64,000 bases of DNA from Narthecium ossifragum (GCA_963920575.1 OY986973.1:11477395-11541394), one strand, 5' to 3'; shown: positions 24,427 through 36,071, counted from the first letter of the stretch. Numbers and translations: made by a program. The notes: generated by a model from the sequence alone, not told the origin.

Positions 24427-25019
24427 CCCCCCACCCCGCGTCTTTAAGTACGATGCGATGTAACATCCAAAGAATTGGGGGGCACTCTTGCTTGGTTGGA
24501 TGCATTGAACTGCATGAGATTGTCCAATTAAGCATCAAGTATTTTTTTTGGTTGTATTATACCATAGAACATCAAATATCAACTTGTTCCAATGTCAGGG
24601 CATATATATTTTTTTGAACTCTAGTTATACTACTTGATGCAATATCAGACGATAAGTCGCTGCATGATATGACATGCATCAAAGCGCTGCGTGGTGATGA
24701 TGTCGGTGCGTCGTCCAGTTTGAATTCTAAATCCACCATCAACACCATAAGAAAAACCAGATGACTCGGAATTCATCATCACCTTATTAAATATATGACG
24801 TTAAAACTGCCTGGAATTGTCAGATTATGTGCATTACCTTCTGCCCTTTTTCCAAATGATCGACCCGTGAGAGCTAAAATACTAAAATTGGGTTCGTTAG
24901 ACATCCATCGCGTCACCACAGGATAAAGCCAGCCAATAGGCCTCAAAAAGTTTCTCTTGTTGTAGCGGAGCCCACAAGCTAAGCCCAAATCCTAATTATT
25001 GAATCGAATTCGAAAGCGG
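24427..25019. other. Unassigned AT-rich sequence
   Basis: No convincing ORF, RNA gene or repeat boundary was seen between the chromovirus LTR and the LINE fragment. Confidence 0.5.
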
Positions 25020-25288
25020 CTATAGACATACTAAAGGGATTCAGGATTTCGCCGGAGGAGTTGGATATGGTGGCAAGATCTATTTGGTCGGAGGTTTTGT
25101 GCTTTGACTCAGTGGTGTTCCTTTATATTCCGAGGTCTGCCAATTGTTTGGCAGACTCTGTTGCAAAATGGTGCCGTCGCCTCCGAGCCCCATTGTGGTG
25201 GTCTCATGAGGATGGACGTGATGCTTTGAATCATGTGTTAGGGTGATGTAATACTAGCCTTCGGGCTGAACTAATCAAAAAAAAAAAA
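25020..25288 (+). mobile_element. LINE 3' end fragment with poly(A) tail
   Basis: An open stretch ending at 25246 encodes FDSVVFLYIPRSANCLADSVA, the C-terminal end of the RNase H domain found in plant LINE polyproteins (a conserved V-P-R-x-x-N-x-x-AD-x-x-A pattern). It is followed by a short 3' UTR and an A-run at 25278-25288. It is 5' truncated, as is usual for LINE copies. Confidence 0.7.
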
Positions 25289-25557
25289 CTGTCTATGAAA
25301 ATCCTATAAGAATCTCCTAAAATGAAGGCAAATGCCTCAAATTTCGGATCAAAGATCTAATAACAGAGCCCACCAGTGGCCGAACACTTGCCAATCCCGT
25401 AGGATTTCCAGGATGTCCTTTTGACTGCAATTCTTAAGATCTCCTTGTTATAAAGTTCCAATTCATCCACTCCTTGACTTCCTTTTATCGTACTCCGTCG
25501 TCTACATGATCACAGTCCTCTTTTATCCCTTCTCCATCGCAAGGACATTCTAAAAGG

Positions 25558-25644
25558 ATGGCACAAGAAGAGAGAGGCCAAAGTAGTTTTCCTGAAGAAG
25601 AAGCCAAGCTAGCAATTGAAAGCTGCTCACAAGATACCCCAAAG
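25558..25644 (+). CDS. Possible first exon of an unidentified gene
   Basis: ATGGCACAAGAAGAG begins a 29-codon acidic segment (MAQEERGQSSFPEEEAKLAI...TPK) that ends at AAAG|GTTCC, a plausible splice donor. Upstream are a pyrimidine-rich leader-like stretch and TTATAAAG at about 25447, about 110 bp before the ATG. The family is not recognised. A candidate last exon on the same strand lies at 39550-39681, with LINE, hAT and other transposons between, but nothing directly links the two. Confidence 0.25.
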
Positions 25645-25959
25645 GTTCCTTATTCCCATTTGTCTTGTAACAATATCTCATTTTCTTCTTTTCATCGATA
25701 TAGAGATAATGTATGTAATTTTTTTGTCTATTCGTCGTTAGTTTGGTTTGAATTCATGCTAGTATTGAACAATTCGTGCTTTGCAAGTTGGGTCCTTATC
25801 TTTTGGGTGGAAGCATCAGTCATATGTCATCCCAAATGTCATGAGGAGAGTCAGCCACGTGTCCAGCCTGGCAAGAGCCCAAGATGGGGCTTCAAGGTAC
25901 TGAAAACAGGATTTATGTGATAGTATTGGATCCGCCATCAAGTGTTTGATCTTGGTCGG

Positions 25960-26286
25960 AGTTTTTTTTTTGGAATAGTTCAGTTCGAAAGCTAGTACAA
26001 AGATAGAATTACAACAGCCCGTCCAAGGCCCCCCCATCCTTCGGAACCCACATATACGGCATTTTGAGACGGCGGCACCACCTCGCAATTCCATCAGCTA
26101 TAGTATTACAATGAGAATAGACAAAAAGACAACAGAGTCAAAATCGTAAAGCTCCTTCCAGGTATTCCTTGCTATCGGCTCCACCTGCATTGGCCAAACC
26201 CTGAGACCATTTATGATTTGCACAGCCACCATGATACGAGTCGATCCGACTCGACCAACTGGACCTGAACTCAGAAGAGGAACCAA
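25960..26286 (-). mobile_element. LINE 3' end fragment, minus strand
   Basis: A T-run at 25964-25973 is the poly(A) tail read on the minus strand. Upstream on that strand the reading frames give KELYDFDSVVFLSI and a diverged C-terminus, matching the LINE RNase H end at 25020-25246. Frames are broken near 26100. It belongs to the same family as the other two LINE pieces here. Confidence 0.65.
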
Positions 26287-26289
26287 GCT

Positions 26290-27330
26290 GGTTCAACCTC
26301 TTTCCTAGTTTGACTTGGACTTCCCTAGTTCAAACTAGAGTATTTAATTAGTATTTATCATTAGTCTTTTATTGAGTCCTAGTTGATATTTGATTGTTAG
26401 GAATTAATTAAGAGTCCCTTTGAGTTAGGAAGTTGAGTTGAGTTTGAAAGCCTTATTACTTGCTAATTAAGCAAGGGGGTTTTTTAGTTGGATTAAGAAT
26501 CTGTCAAGTTCTCTATAAAAGGACCTTAGTAGTTTGTATTAGGTAATGATGATGAATGATGAGATGAATGATAAAGTAATTAGTAGAATATCTTAGAAGT
26601 AGAATATCATAGGAGTAGAAGTAATATAGATTCCACCAGAAATCCACCATAGATCCACCTTCTTCCCCGTCGGTCATCTTCTCCGCAGCCGGCACCGCCT
26701 CCACCGGTATTTTCTCTCTCCCCCGCCACTTTCTCTCTCCTCCACGTCAGCGCCACGTCATCACTCTCTCTCCTCGTCACCAGCCACTGTTCATCGTCTC
26801 CCTCCCGTGCCGGAACCCTAGCTTCCCTCCGTCCACCGTCTCCGGCGCCTTCCCCGGCAAACACCACCTCCAAGCTCCGCCGCCATCAACCCAGATCCAC
26901 CTCGATCTCACCCGAAAACCTCCCAGATCCTTCCTAAGCAACTCACGACCCTTTCCCCGACTATCTTCCCGACGTCCCAAGCCTCTGCCGAGCTCCCCGT
27001 CGTCCCCGACGCCGGTTAACCCAAACCGCCGCCGACTACCTCTCCAGATCCCGTCGATCTAGCTCACCTCCGACCAATCCACTCCGGTGGATCTATTCCC
27101 CATCACCCCGCGACCTTCCCTGCCACTATCCCGACAGCCGCCGCCGTCCTACGCCGGCCATCTACTCCGGCGACTCCTCAGCCGTCAGATCTTCCCAGCC
27201 GATCTTGACCAACTCAGCCATTGGATCAAGTCCGGTTCAGCCAAGCCAAGCCACTTAGCTCAATCAAGTCAAGCCTGACCCAATTCCTTGAGCCAAATTC
27301 GATCCAATTAGCCAAATCAGCCAGTTGGAC
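26290..27330. other. Promoter- or LTR-like AT-rich block followed by GC-rich CT tract
   Basis: The region holds TCTCTATAAAAGG at about 26512 preceded by AT-rich sequence, then a leader-like stretch and a C/T-rich segment (26640-27270) that gives only accidental ORFs. The layout resembles 45520-46671, so both may be remnants of a non-coding LTR element. No terminal repeats were found. Confidence 0.25.
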
Positions 27331-27810
27331 TCAATCAAGCCCGATCAGACTCAATTCTGATCGATTGGAGCAGTAGAGATCCATTACGAGAGGATCACGA
27401 GTAGACCACTCGTAACACACCAAGAAATCCGACTTGATCACTACTCTAGAGCACCCCTCGCCTTTAGAGTGCCTCAATGCCATCTCCATAGCCAGTAGTT
27501 CTACAAACAAAACAGAAGTCGCCGTAACCGGCAAGCCCATCGCCTACTGTACCTCATCATTAGGGCACACACAGACGACACTAATCGCAACACTCCCATA
27601 TCTCAGATCAAAAGCAACATCAACCTGCACAACACTCCTTTGCGGCTTTGGTTCCCTAAGCACCCTTGTCAGACCTCTTACAGAACTCATGAGACTACCT
27701 CTGTATTCTATGATGCAACCCCTCCATCGTCTCTTGTCCCTCACCAAAGATGATTTGGCTCCTATCCTTCCACATAATGCAAGTCGGAGTTTTTTTGTTG
27801 AAGTAGTCAA
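27331..27810 (-). pseudogene. LINE RNase H domain fragment
   Basis: On the minus strand one frame reads VDVAFDLRYGSVAISVVC, an in-frame TAG, then AMGLPVTATSVLFVELLAM and GCSRVVIKSDFLVCYEW. The first Asp (VDVAFD), the E of VELLAMEMAL and the D of IKSDF fit the D-E-D pattern of the RNase H fold at the end of plant LINE ORF2. The fragment is adjacent to the hAT element, whose left target-duplication copy overlaps its end. Confidence 0.7.
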
Positions 27811-27980
27811 AAGTAGGGGTGAGCATTCAGTTCTCGGTTCGGTTCTCGGTCCAGAATCGAAGAACCAAACTTTGTTCGGTCCAGAAAAATGAGAACCAAA
27901 CCGAACCGAAGTTGCATATAGAACCGAACCGAAAAGTTAGGTTCGGTTCCGTTCGGTTCTATAGGAATTGAATGGACCCT

Positions 27981-28110
27981 CCGTCGCCAGCCTCGGCTCC
28001 GTGGGCACCATGACGACAAGGTGAAGGGGGTCGCAGTGCCGGCTGCCGGGGCGGAACGCCCAGGTGAGCTGGGAGAAGGTCTCGAGGCCGCGGTCCGCGG
28101 ATGACGGCCC
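27981..28110 (-). pseudogene. Possible captured coding segment inside the hAT element
   Basis: One minus-strand frame encodes LETFSQLTWAFRPGSRHCDP followed by LHLVVMVPTEPRLAT. This is a balanced, protein-like composition unlike the proline/serine/arginine-rich nonsense around it. The family is not recognised. It may be an exon piece picked up by the element. Confidence 0.3.
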
Positions 28111-28135
28111 ACGGGGTCGCGGCGGTGAGGGTCAG

Positions 28136-28735
28136 GAGAGCTGGGGAGAGAGGGCGTCGACGAAGCCGGAAGGGGTGCGGCGGGTGGGCACGGCCGTCGA
28201 CGAAGCCGGAAGGGGTGCGGCGGGTGGGCGGAGGAGACGGAGAGGGAGTAGGACTGGTCCACGCCGTCGCGGAGGGGTCGTCGATGGAGATGGCGAGGGT
28301 GGGTGAAGTTGAGGGAGGAGGCTGCGAGGGGGAGGAGAGGGCGGTGACGCTCGGAGCGGAGGAGGCGGGCGTAGCGGAGGGGATGGGCCAGGAAAGCTGG
28401 GGAGAGAGGGCGTCGACGAAGCCGGAAGGGGTGTGGCGGGTGGGCGGAGGAGACGGAGAGGGAGTAGGACTGGTCCACGCCGTCGCGGAGGGGTCGTCGA
28501 TGGAGATGGCGAGGGTGGGTGAAGTTGAGGGAGGAGGCTGCGAGGGGGAGGAGAGGGCGGTGGCGCTCGGAGCGGAGGAGGCGGGCGTAGCGGAGGGGAT
28601 GGGCCAGGACTCCAGGAGAGCTGGGGAGAGATGGCGTCGACGAAGCCGGAAGGGGTGCGGCGGGTGGCCAAGACGGCCGTCGACGAAGCCGGAAGGGGTG
28701 CGGCGGGTGGGCAAGACGGCCGTCGACGAAACCGT
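28136..28735. repeat. GC-rich tandem repeats, about 216 bp period with about 42 bp subunits
   Basis: A block of about 190 bp beginning GGGCGGAGGAGACGGAGAG is present twice at a 216 bp offset (from about 28226 and 28442). A shorter unit with CGTCGACGAAGCCGGAAGG recurs about six times, including three near-tandem copies at 28633-28735. Long ORFs on both strands arise from the absence of AT-rich stops and are not taken as genes. Confidence 0.8.
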
Positions 28736-29142
28736 AAGGGGTGCGGGCCGTGCGGCGGGTGCGCGAGGCGGCCGCCGCCGGCAAAGCCAAGGTCCTGCGG
28801 GCTGTGGCTAGGGGAGTGGATGTAGATGGGTGGAGCCTAGGGGTGAGCAGAGGGATGTAGATGGGTGGATGTAGACGGCCAGACGGGATAGCCTAGGGCC
28901 TGCCAGTCTGCTGACTTGGTGAGAGTGGTGAGCTGACGCATGTGCTGGGTTAACTTCGGTTCTTCGGTTCCGAACCGAAGTTTTTTTTTAAGAACCGGAA
29001 CCGAACCGAAACCCGAATTTTTTTATCTTGTAGAACCGAACCGAACCGAATGGACCGAGGAACCGAACCGAATGGACCGAACTAATTCGGTTCGGTTCGG
29101 TTCTTCGGGTTCGGTTCGGTTCTGCTCACCTCTAGTCAAAAG

Positions 29143-29491
29143 TCTAAAGCCCTGGTTACAGACTCAATTATTTAAACAAAGTAAAGAATAGAAGCGTTAA
29201 GACTATATGTATAAAAACTCACCCCTTCCTATTAGCTTAAGTTTATGGGATAATTGGTGTAAAACATGGTATTAGAGGATTGGAGAGTTTGAGCCCTGAC
29301 TCGCTCAGTCGCTACTTAAATTCAATAGCCATAAAACAGAGTTCTTCTGTATCTCCAAATAAAAAGTACCACATTCTTGAATCTATCCGGTGAAAATGAT
29401 TGGCGTTATAGCACATACATCACTAGTGCAAAATTTTTTTATCAGGAAATATAGAGAGTTCTTTATTTGATTCTTGGCTAAATTTTCAATT
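29143..29491. other. Unassigned AT-rich spacer
   Basis: No ORF, terminal repeat or RNA gene was seen between the hAT element and the large inverted-repeat element. Confidence 0.5.
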
Positions 29492-29762
29492 AGTACCATG
29501 TAGTTTGACCTATGTTTTTATGTGGTCCTTATATTTCAAAAAGTTGCAATACAGACCCTAAAATTTAAGAATCTCTCTTATGTGGTCCGCCACGTCACCA
29601 ACCGTTAGTTGCCGTCCGCAATCTGACGGAAAGTGGGGCCACGTGCGCCACACGTGACCCAATGCCGTCATTCCCGTTACCCCGTGAGGGACTTAACGGG
29701 GCAATCGGGGTAGTTGGCCACGTGGCCAACATTTAGAACCAATTTTTAGAGGAGGAGACGAG

Positions 29763-30245
29763 TTCTGCGCTGGCACGGCCACTTTCCTCACCATGGCCTA
29801 CATCCTCGCCATGAACGCCTCCATTCTCTCTGACTCCGGCGCCACCTGCTCCATTTGCGACTGCACGAATCCATCCCCGTCCTGCCCCTTCCCTCCCGTC
29901 GATCCCGGGTACAAGGCGTGTCTCGATCGAGTCAAGCGCAACCTCATCGTCGCCACCGCGGTGTCGTCCATCATAGGGTGCTTCATCATAGGGGCTTTTG
30001 CTGACCTTCCCTTGGGTCTGGCGCCCGGCATGGGCACCAACGCCTACATTGCCTACTCCGTCGTCGGCTTCCACGGCTCCGGCAACCTCTCCTACCGAAC
30101 CGCCCGTCGGGTACAGCTCCTCCACTCTCGTCACGCTCACCGCGTGCCTGCGCGACGCCCTCGCCTCCGTGGCGCCAGTCCAGACCTTCACCAACGGCAC
30201 CATCACCCTCATCCCCGGCGCCACCGCCTCCGGCTCCATCCTCTG
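29763..30245 (+). pseudogene. AZG1-like: AZG1-like purine permease fragment, part 1
   Basis: The frame reads [19 protein letters not shown], then [32 protein letters not shown] and [20 protein letters not shown]. These are the N-terminal membrane segments and conserved motifs of plant AZG adenine/guanine permeases (NCS2-like family). After SYRTA the frame shifts and a large stretch is missing. It resumes with [19 protein letters not shown] and ends at SGSILC, where a retrotransposon is inserted at 30246. The piece continues at 36072. It is not a functional transporter. Confidence 0.88.
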
Positions 30246-31289
30246 TGTGAGGACCAGCTCCTCCAACCCAGTCCAACCGCGTGAGGTCGAGGGTCTGGCC
30301 CGTTTGGCCTTGTTCCGCGATCGGGTTGATCGCGAAGACCCCGGTTGGTTCCACACCCGCGATGTACACACACGGCCTCTGATTGTAATTTGTGTTTGAT
30401 TAGATTCTCATAGGCGTTCTTGATCGGAAGATCGGAGCTCGATCGGAGAGGATCGAGACGGGCGGTTGGATCGCGACCATTGTAGCAGCCCGACTACTGT
30501 AGCAAGGCGGTTACTGTAGCTACAGTAACACCTTTAAGAGCCCCCCTTCTCCTCTTCTCCTCTGCTGGTTTTTCTTCTCTTCCCCGGCTGCCGTGACCTT
30601 CCTCTTCCCTTCTTCACTTCCGTTCTCTCTCCTCCGGCCACCAAATCAAGTGCTTGAGGGCTTGTTGGATTCGTGGAAGCTTGAGGAAGACCTGTGGACT
30701 GGTTTGGAGCTGGATTAGTGGCTGATTAGCGTGGTTTCAGCCGAGGAAAAGCGTATTAAGGTAGGTTTCTTATTTAAGGTTTGATTAGGGGTTGTTAGTC
30801 TTTGTGTTTGATTGTTCTGGAGTCTAAATATGCTAGATGGTGTGTTATAGCTTGCTTGACACCTGATTGAAGTTTGGTAGGAATTGGATTTGATTTGATA
30901 TGGATTTAAGCATGTTTTTCATCTCTTGATTTCCGGATTTTCTGTTCTAGCAGAACAGTGGTGTTCTAGCTTGTTTTTCGGCTTCTACGTGCATGATCTG
31001 AGTTAGATTTCTAAATGCAAGTTGTAGATCTATCCGTTAGCTTTCAGTGCCAACTGGTTTCATGATTTTTGGAGCAACGTATAATTTTTGGTGAATTAAG
31101 TAAGCTGACTGTGCTGAAACAGGGCAGCTGGTTTAAAGTGAGGATTTAGGTGGTTTTTATATATTTAATTGAGCTGATTTTTGGAGGGGTTGATCTTAGT
31201 GATATTTAGGCGTGATCTGGAAAGTTTGGTTTAAATCAAATTTATTTTTGAAGGGATTTTAATTGGGTTTTCTGGGTCGGGGTGTGACA
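30246..31289 (+). repeat. 5' LTR of element D
   Basis: It lacks about 30 bp that the 3' LTR has at about 35101-35131. The missing piece contains the U3 inverted repeat GCAATTTGATAAATTGC. Otherwise it runs parallel to the 3' LTR with scattered substitutions. Confidence 0.92.
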
Positions 31290-31292
31290 ACT

Positions 31293-31304
31293 TGGTATCA
31301 GAGC
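31293..31304 (+). other. Primer-binding site, initiator tRNA-Met
   Basis: TGGTATCAGAGC, three bases after the 5' LTR end, is complementary to the 3' end of plant initiator tRNA-Met, the usual primer for Ty3/gypsy chromoviruses. It fixes the element's plus orientation. Confidence 0.9.
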
Positions 31305-34300
31305 AGGCTGTAGGTCCCAGGGATAGGATTAGGCTTGCGGTTTAGGTTTGAGCGTGGACTGAGATAGTTCTAGGGTTAGAGCATCCCTGCATGTTTTGTT
31401 TGCGCTCGTGTGAGATATCTTTCCGCTTATTGATTGTTGCTTGTTTTGTTGTTTTCCGGCTGTGACATGACGTCTCAGGGGGAGATGTGCATGCACGCCG
31501 GTGTCGTTCGTTCCCTCGCCTGACAGTGTCTCCCCCCGTGCTGGAGACAGGCGAGTAGGGAACCGGACGTGTGTCGCCTTTGTACTCTCGTAATTTCGAG
31601 AGGCGAACCGGTTGTGGTTTATAGGCGACGTTGGAGATCCTTCGACAGTAGAAGACTGGTTGAGGGAGGTGTCCCGGATCCCGGATGTGTTGGACATCCT
31701 GGAGGATGGCTTGCTTGGGAAGCTGTTGGTTCTTGCCTTCCCAGTAAGCGATGCATAGAGACGCTTGTCAGGGTCACTAGGGACACTGTTGGTTGTGTGG
31801 TGGGAACAGTTCACGTACTGTTCCCTGGCACCTACCCTTGGAGGGTGGTGTAGTTGGGAGTACCCTCCTCTGGTTTTGGGTACTCACACCGCGTGGCAAC
31901 ACGCGGGTTGGCTGGTTCATCTGACCCAGTTTACTGGAACGACGGTCTAGGCCGCCCTAGACTGTGTTCTAGCTACTGAGACAGGTGACTTGAGGGTTGA
32001 AACCGGGCAGTTGGTCGGTGGTCGTTGTGAGTTCCGGGTTGTTCCAGGTTTCAGGGAACGGCGGGGTAGCCGTTGGCAGAGTTCAGATGTTTCGGCAGTG
32101 GCGTCGTGCCAATTCTTGTTGGAGGTAGCCTGGACCGCTATGCTGAGGGAGATCCCACCGGGTGCTCGAGTGCTAGCCGCTGGGAGTTGTTCCGCCGACG
32201 GTGCTGGCTGTGAGGGGCGCGAGACGCTTACCACAGAGCAGTTGTGCATGACTCACGGCGTGGGCCTGAGCGGTGTGTTGATACCTCAGTTGGGGCAGGT
32301 ACCTGAGGCAAACGCGGAGTTCAGATTCCTGATGGAGGCTTGCTGGAGGCAGTGCGGCGATCGGTCTCGTCGACGATCCGCGCACTCCTGAGGAGTGAGC
32401 AACTTCTGCAGCAGCCAGTTTCAGAACCACCAGCTTCGACTTTCAACGTCAGCCTTCAGCTTCAGAGTGTCTTGCAGCGTGTAGCTTCTTGGCGGTTTGG
32501 GTTTTTCCCTTGTGACTCGTCCCTGTGTAGCCGTGCCGGCTTGGGACCGGAGTCAGGTGTGGCTTTGAGAGTAGCCACTGATTGGGACAAGAGCTTGGGT
32601 TGGCAGCTCTTGTCGGGGCGTTTGCTAGAGGCTGGGGGCCTCTAGGTGCCCGTCGCTCACGTGTGGTACACGTTGGGGGTTCGACGGCTTTCTCGGTTGC
32701 GTTGGTTGGCCACACATCGAGTTGTGTTTCCTTGGCCGTGGGAGGGTGTTGTGAGTACACCTGACGGCGTTGTCTTGCTCTCGTTGAAGGTCGCGGGTTG
32801 GCGATCCTTCTGGTTGTCGAGAGCTGGGGCCTGTTCACCAGTTTGTGGTGAACCCCTTCCGTTTTTGCTCTCGAGGGTGCTCGGTAGAGCGGTTTCCCCT
32901 CGTGTTGTTTGTGCAGCGGTTCTTTGAGAAGCTTTCAGTTATCGCCTTTGCGGGATACCGAGTTCAAGGTCGAGACCCTACAGGAGGTTTTGAGCAATGG
33001 GAGTTTGCAGGTGGATACCAACAGCATATGGAGAGTCGAGGACTCAGTCGGCCGAGTCAGTAGCTCAGGACTTCATTCGCCCAGGTGTGCTGCATCAGAG
33101 TGTGTTCCGATTCACTTGTGGGTGATTCCCTCCCTACATACATAGGCTTCAGGAAGTTGGACAGTGTGGCAGTGGCAAGCACGTGTCCGCTATTGTGCGT
33201 CGATGACATGCTAGCAACTGAGAGATTGGTCGACCACTTCAGAGATCGGCTTTTGTGTCGACTACACCAGCTGAGACTTCGGGATTTCGACATCCCGAAG
33301 ACAGCTTTCCAGACCATGCCGTACCCTGATCGATTTGCAGTGGCGTCCGTCGACATCATCGCATCTACTCACGCGTTGAGGAGGAGCAGGAGCGACCTTT
33401 GGGGTTCGCGTCGCAACTGCTGAGGGAGCATTGGTGTTGTTTGGCCCCAGTGCGAGGTTTTGGCCTTTAGAGGCAGGATACGGCGTATGGGTTGTGCCAG
33501 CGGTAGACAGATGTGCAGCGGCGGAGGTCGAAGACGGTATTCGAGATTCAGCAGAGACATCTCCAGGACCGCGGGATCGTTGACCCGAGTGACCAGGTGG
33601 TCAGACCTCTTTGCCTTAAAGTCACGATGTCCGTGCCTTTAAGGGTGATAGCCGTCGGTGGTTGCTAGAGAGGCTAGAGCAGATTCAGTGGGTTTGTCAG
33701 CTCATTGGAGACAGATAGTCAGTTGGGTCGAGTTTCGAGGATTTGGTTCCAGATGACATCCTCTTTGTTGTTCGCAGCATTCCAGCTCTTCTGGCCAGAG
33801 TGATAGAGACCCAGCGCAGATTTCGGTGATCATAGAGATCAGTGTTGCGGTTGGTACCGAGCGCGCGATTGAGGACTGGACAGCATCAGCGGACGACAGG
33901 TTGTGCTTCGGTAGCAGTGTTGCAGATCCAGCAGATCCATTACATCCCCTCTTTCATTGTCGGAGTGGGGATAGAAGCACACCATGACGGGCGCCATCAC
34001 CAAGTTGCAGGAGGTAGCTGAGAGGAGTACGTCCCTTGCTGGAGTTTGTCTACATCAGCAATCATCAGTCCAGATTGATGCGGCGCCATTCGAGGTGCAT
34101 TACAACGGTTTGCGTCGTGCTTCCGATTGTTCGACAGAGGCTGTGGAGACATCACCCACCATTTCAGCATAGCATCTCACGGCACAGATAGACAGACAGT
34201 CAGAGAGGACCATTCAGATCGCTGGTGACGTGCTTAGAGCACGTATCATTGATGCAGATGCCAGGTGGCAAGATTATGTTCCATGGTGGAGTTCGCCTAC

Positions 34301-34980
34301 TACTTCCATGGTGGAGTTCGCCTACTACAGCAGTTGACAGCTCAGCATCGACGTTACCCCATTTGAGGCCTATGATGACTTCCCATGTTGTTCTCCGACT
34401 TGTTGGGCAGACTTTGCAGAGACGTTAGACATCGATCCAGATATCGTCACCCGATCTTCGGAGGATCAGCATGGATCAAGTCGAAGTGACAGAGGGTTTG
34501 CATAGATCATAGGTGACAGCCATTGGAGTTCGCAGTTGGCGACAGAGTGCCCTTTCGGATGACATGACGCAAAGGTCCAGTTAGTTTGGCAGTGGAGGTG
34601 CCAAGGAGACGTCATTCAGTTTCATCCGGAATCATCAGAGGTGATGATTGAGCTCGGACCAGATACATTGCACAAGAGAACAGTCAGTTCAGATTCTTGA
34701 CAGGAGAGACCAGTCTCGAGAGACATGATAGTTTCGTTCGTGTCAGTCCTCTAGAGGTGCAGAGGTGTTGTGGGGTGTGACTTGGGAGCGCTGGGGGCGC
34801 GTGTGCACAGTGTCCCAAGTGGTTCTGACCCCCAGGTGTGTCTCCTGTGTTTTGTGGTTGTTGTGGGCGTTGGTGCCCTTTGTTTGTGTGGTCGCTCAGG
34901 TAGTGAGCTTGCTGACCTTTTTGTCTTGTGCAGGTGTGGTTGCTTTTGCTTTCTCGTTTCCGACCCTACCCTTGTCGAAT

Positions 34981-35012
34981 TTCGGGACGAAATTCCTTTA
35001 AGGGTGATAGGT
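34981..35012 (+). other. Polypurine-tract region of element D
   Basis: TTCGGGACGAAATTCC and then TTTAAGGGTGATAGG lie immediately before the 3' LTR. The same block, as CTCGGGACGAGATTTCC and TTTAAGGGTAATAGGA, precedes the Tekay LTRs A and B on the minus strand, tying element D to that family. Confidence 0.75.
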
Positions 35013-36071
35013 TGTGAGGACCAGCTCCTCTAACCCAGTCCGACCGTGTTAGGTCGAGGGTCTGGCCCGTTTGGCCTTGTTCCGCGATCGGGTTGATCGC
35101 GAAGACCCCAAGGGCAATTTGATAAATTGCGCCTTGACGGTTGGTTCCACACCCGCGATGTACACACACGGCCTCTGATTGTAATTTGTGTTTGATTAGA
35201 TTCTCATAGGCGTTCTTGATCGGAAGATCGGAGCTCGATCGGAGAGGATCGAGACTGGCGGTTGGATCGCGACCACTGTAGCAGCCCCGCTACTGTAGCA
35301 AGGCGGTTACTGTAGCTACAGTAACACCTTTAAGAGCCCCCCTTCTCCTCTTCTTCTCTGCTGGTTTTTCTTCTCTTCCCCGGCTGCCGTGACCTTCCTC
35401 TTCCCTTCTTCACTTCCGTTCTCTCTCCTCCGGCCACCAAATCAAGTGCTTGAGGGCTTGTTGGATTCGTGGAAGCTTGAGGAAGACCTGTGGACTGGTT
35501 TGGAGCTGGATTAGTGGCTGATTAGCGTGGTTTCAGCCGAGGAAAAGCGTATTAAGGTAGGTTTCTTATTTAAGGTTTGATTAGGGGTTGTTAGTCTTTG
35601 TGTTTGATTGTTCTGGAGTCTAAATATGCTAGATGGTGTGTTATAGCTTGCTTGACACCTGATTGAAGTTTGGTAGGAATTGGATTTGATTTGATATGGA
35701 TTTAAGCATGTTTTTCATCTCTTGATTTCCGGATTTTCTGTTCTAGCAGAACAGTGGTGTTCTAGCTTGTTTTCCGGCTTCTACGTGCATGATCAGAGTT
35801 AGATTTCTAAATGCAAGTTGTGCTTTCAGTGCCAACTGGTTTCATGATTTTTGGAGCAACGTATAATTTTTTGTGAATTAAGTAAGCTGACTGTGCTGAA
35901 ACAGGGCAGCTGGTTTAAAGTGAGGATTTAGGTGGTTTTTATATATTTAATTGAGCTGATTTTTGGAGGGGTTGATCTTAGTGATATTTAGGCGTGATCT
36001 GGAAAGTTTGGTTTAAATCAAATTTATTTTTGAAGGGATTTTAATTGGGTTTTCTGGGTCGGGGTGTGACA
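35013..36071 (+). repeat. 3' LTR of element D
   Basis: A 1059 bp LTR with the conserved U3 inverted repeat (about 35105-35121) followed by CACACCCGCG. It ends GTGTGACA at 36071, directly followed by the second CTCTG target copy. Confidence 0.92.

Larger units (their letters stand above)
27814..29134. mobile_element. Non-autonomous hAT-type element
   Basis: The terminal inverted repeat is TAGGGGTGAGCA with TGCTCACCTCTA (11 of 12 pairs). A perfect 8-bp target duplication GTCAAAAG flanks it (27806-27813 and 29135-29142), as expected for hAT elements. Subterminal regions (27830-27960 and 28945-29125) are packed with GGTTCGGTTC/GAACCGAACC motifs in both orientations, typical transposase-binding arrays. 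No transposase is encoded. The interior is very GC-rich and repetitive. Confidence 0.92.
30246..36071 (+). mobile_element. Non-coding gypsy-derived LTR element D
   Basis: Two LTRs (30246-31289, 1044 bp; 35013-36071, 1059 bp) start TGTGAGGACCAGCTCC and end GGGTCGGGGTGTGACA. A perfect target duplication CTCTG flanks the element (30241-30245 and 36072-36076). The primer-binding site TGGTATCAGAGC at 31293-31304 matches initiator tRNA-Met. The 3.7 kb interior has no long ORF but contains decayed Tekay-like pol, for example LHQLRLRDFDIPKTAFQT near 33267-33320. The LTRs look nearly identical apart from short indels, so insertion was recent and must have used proteins supplied in trans. Confidence 0.93.

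Noticed and set aside
24427..24465. Alternative LTR end at TGTAACA (24465)
   Set aside because: TGACA at 24426 pairs perfectly with the TGTCA start, while the later end is less symmetric.
27807..28790. A 327-residue and other long ORFs in the hAT element
   Set aside because: They are GC-rich and repetitive, open on several frames at once, and lack any domain. Only the short 27981-28110 segment looks protein-like.
33054..33423. A functional RT in element D
   Set aside because: Only one short RT-like motif survives, with stops and shifts around it.
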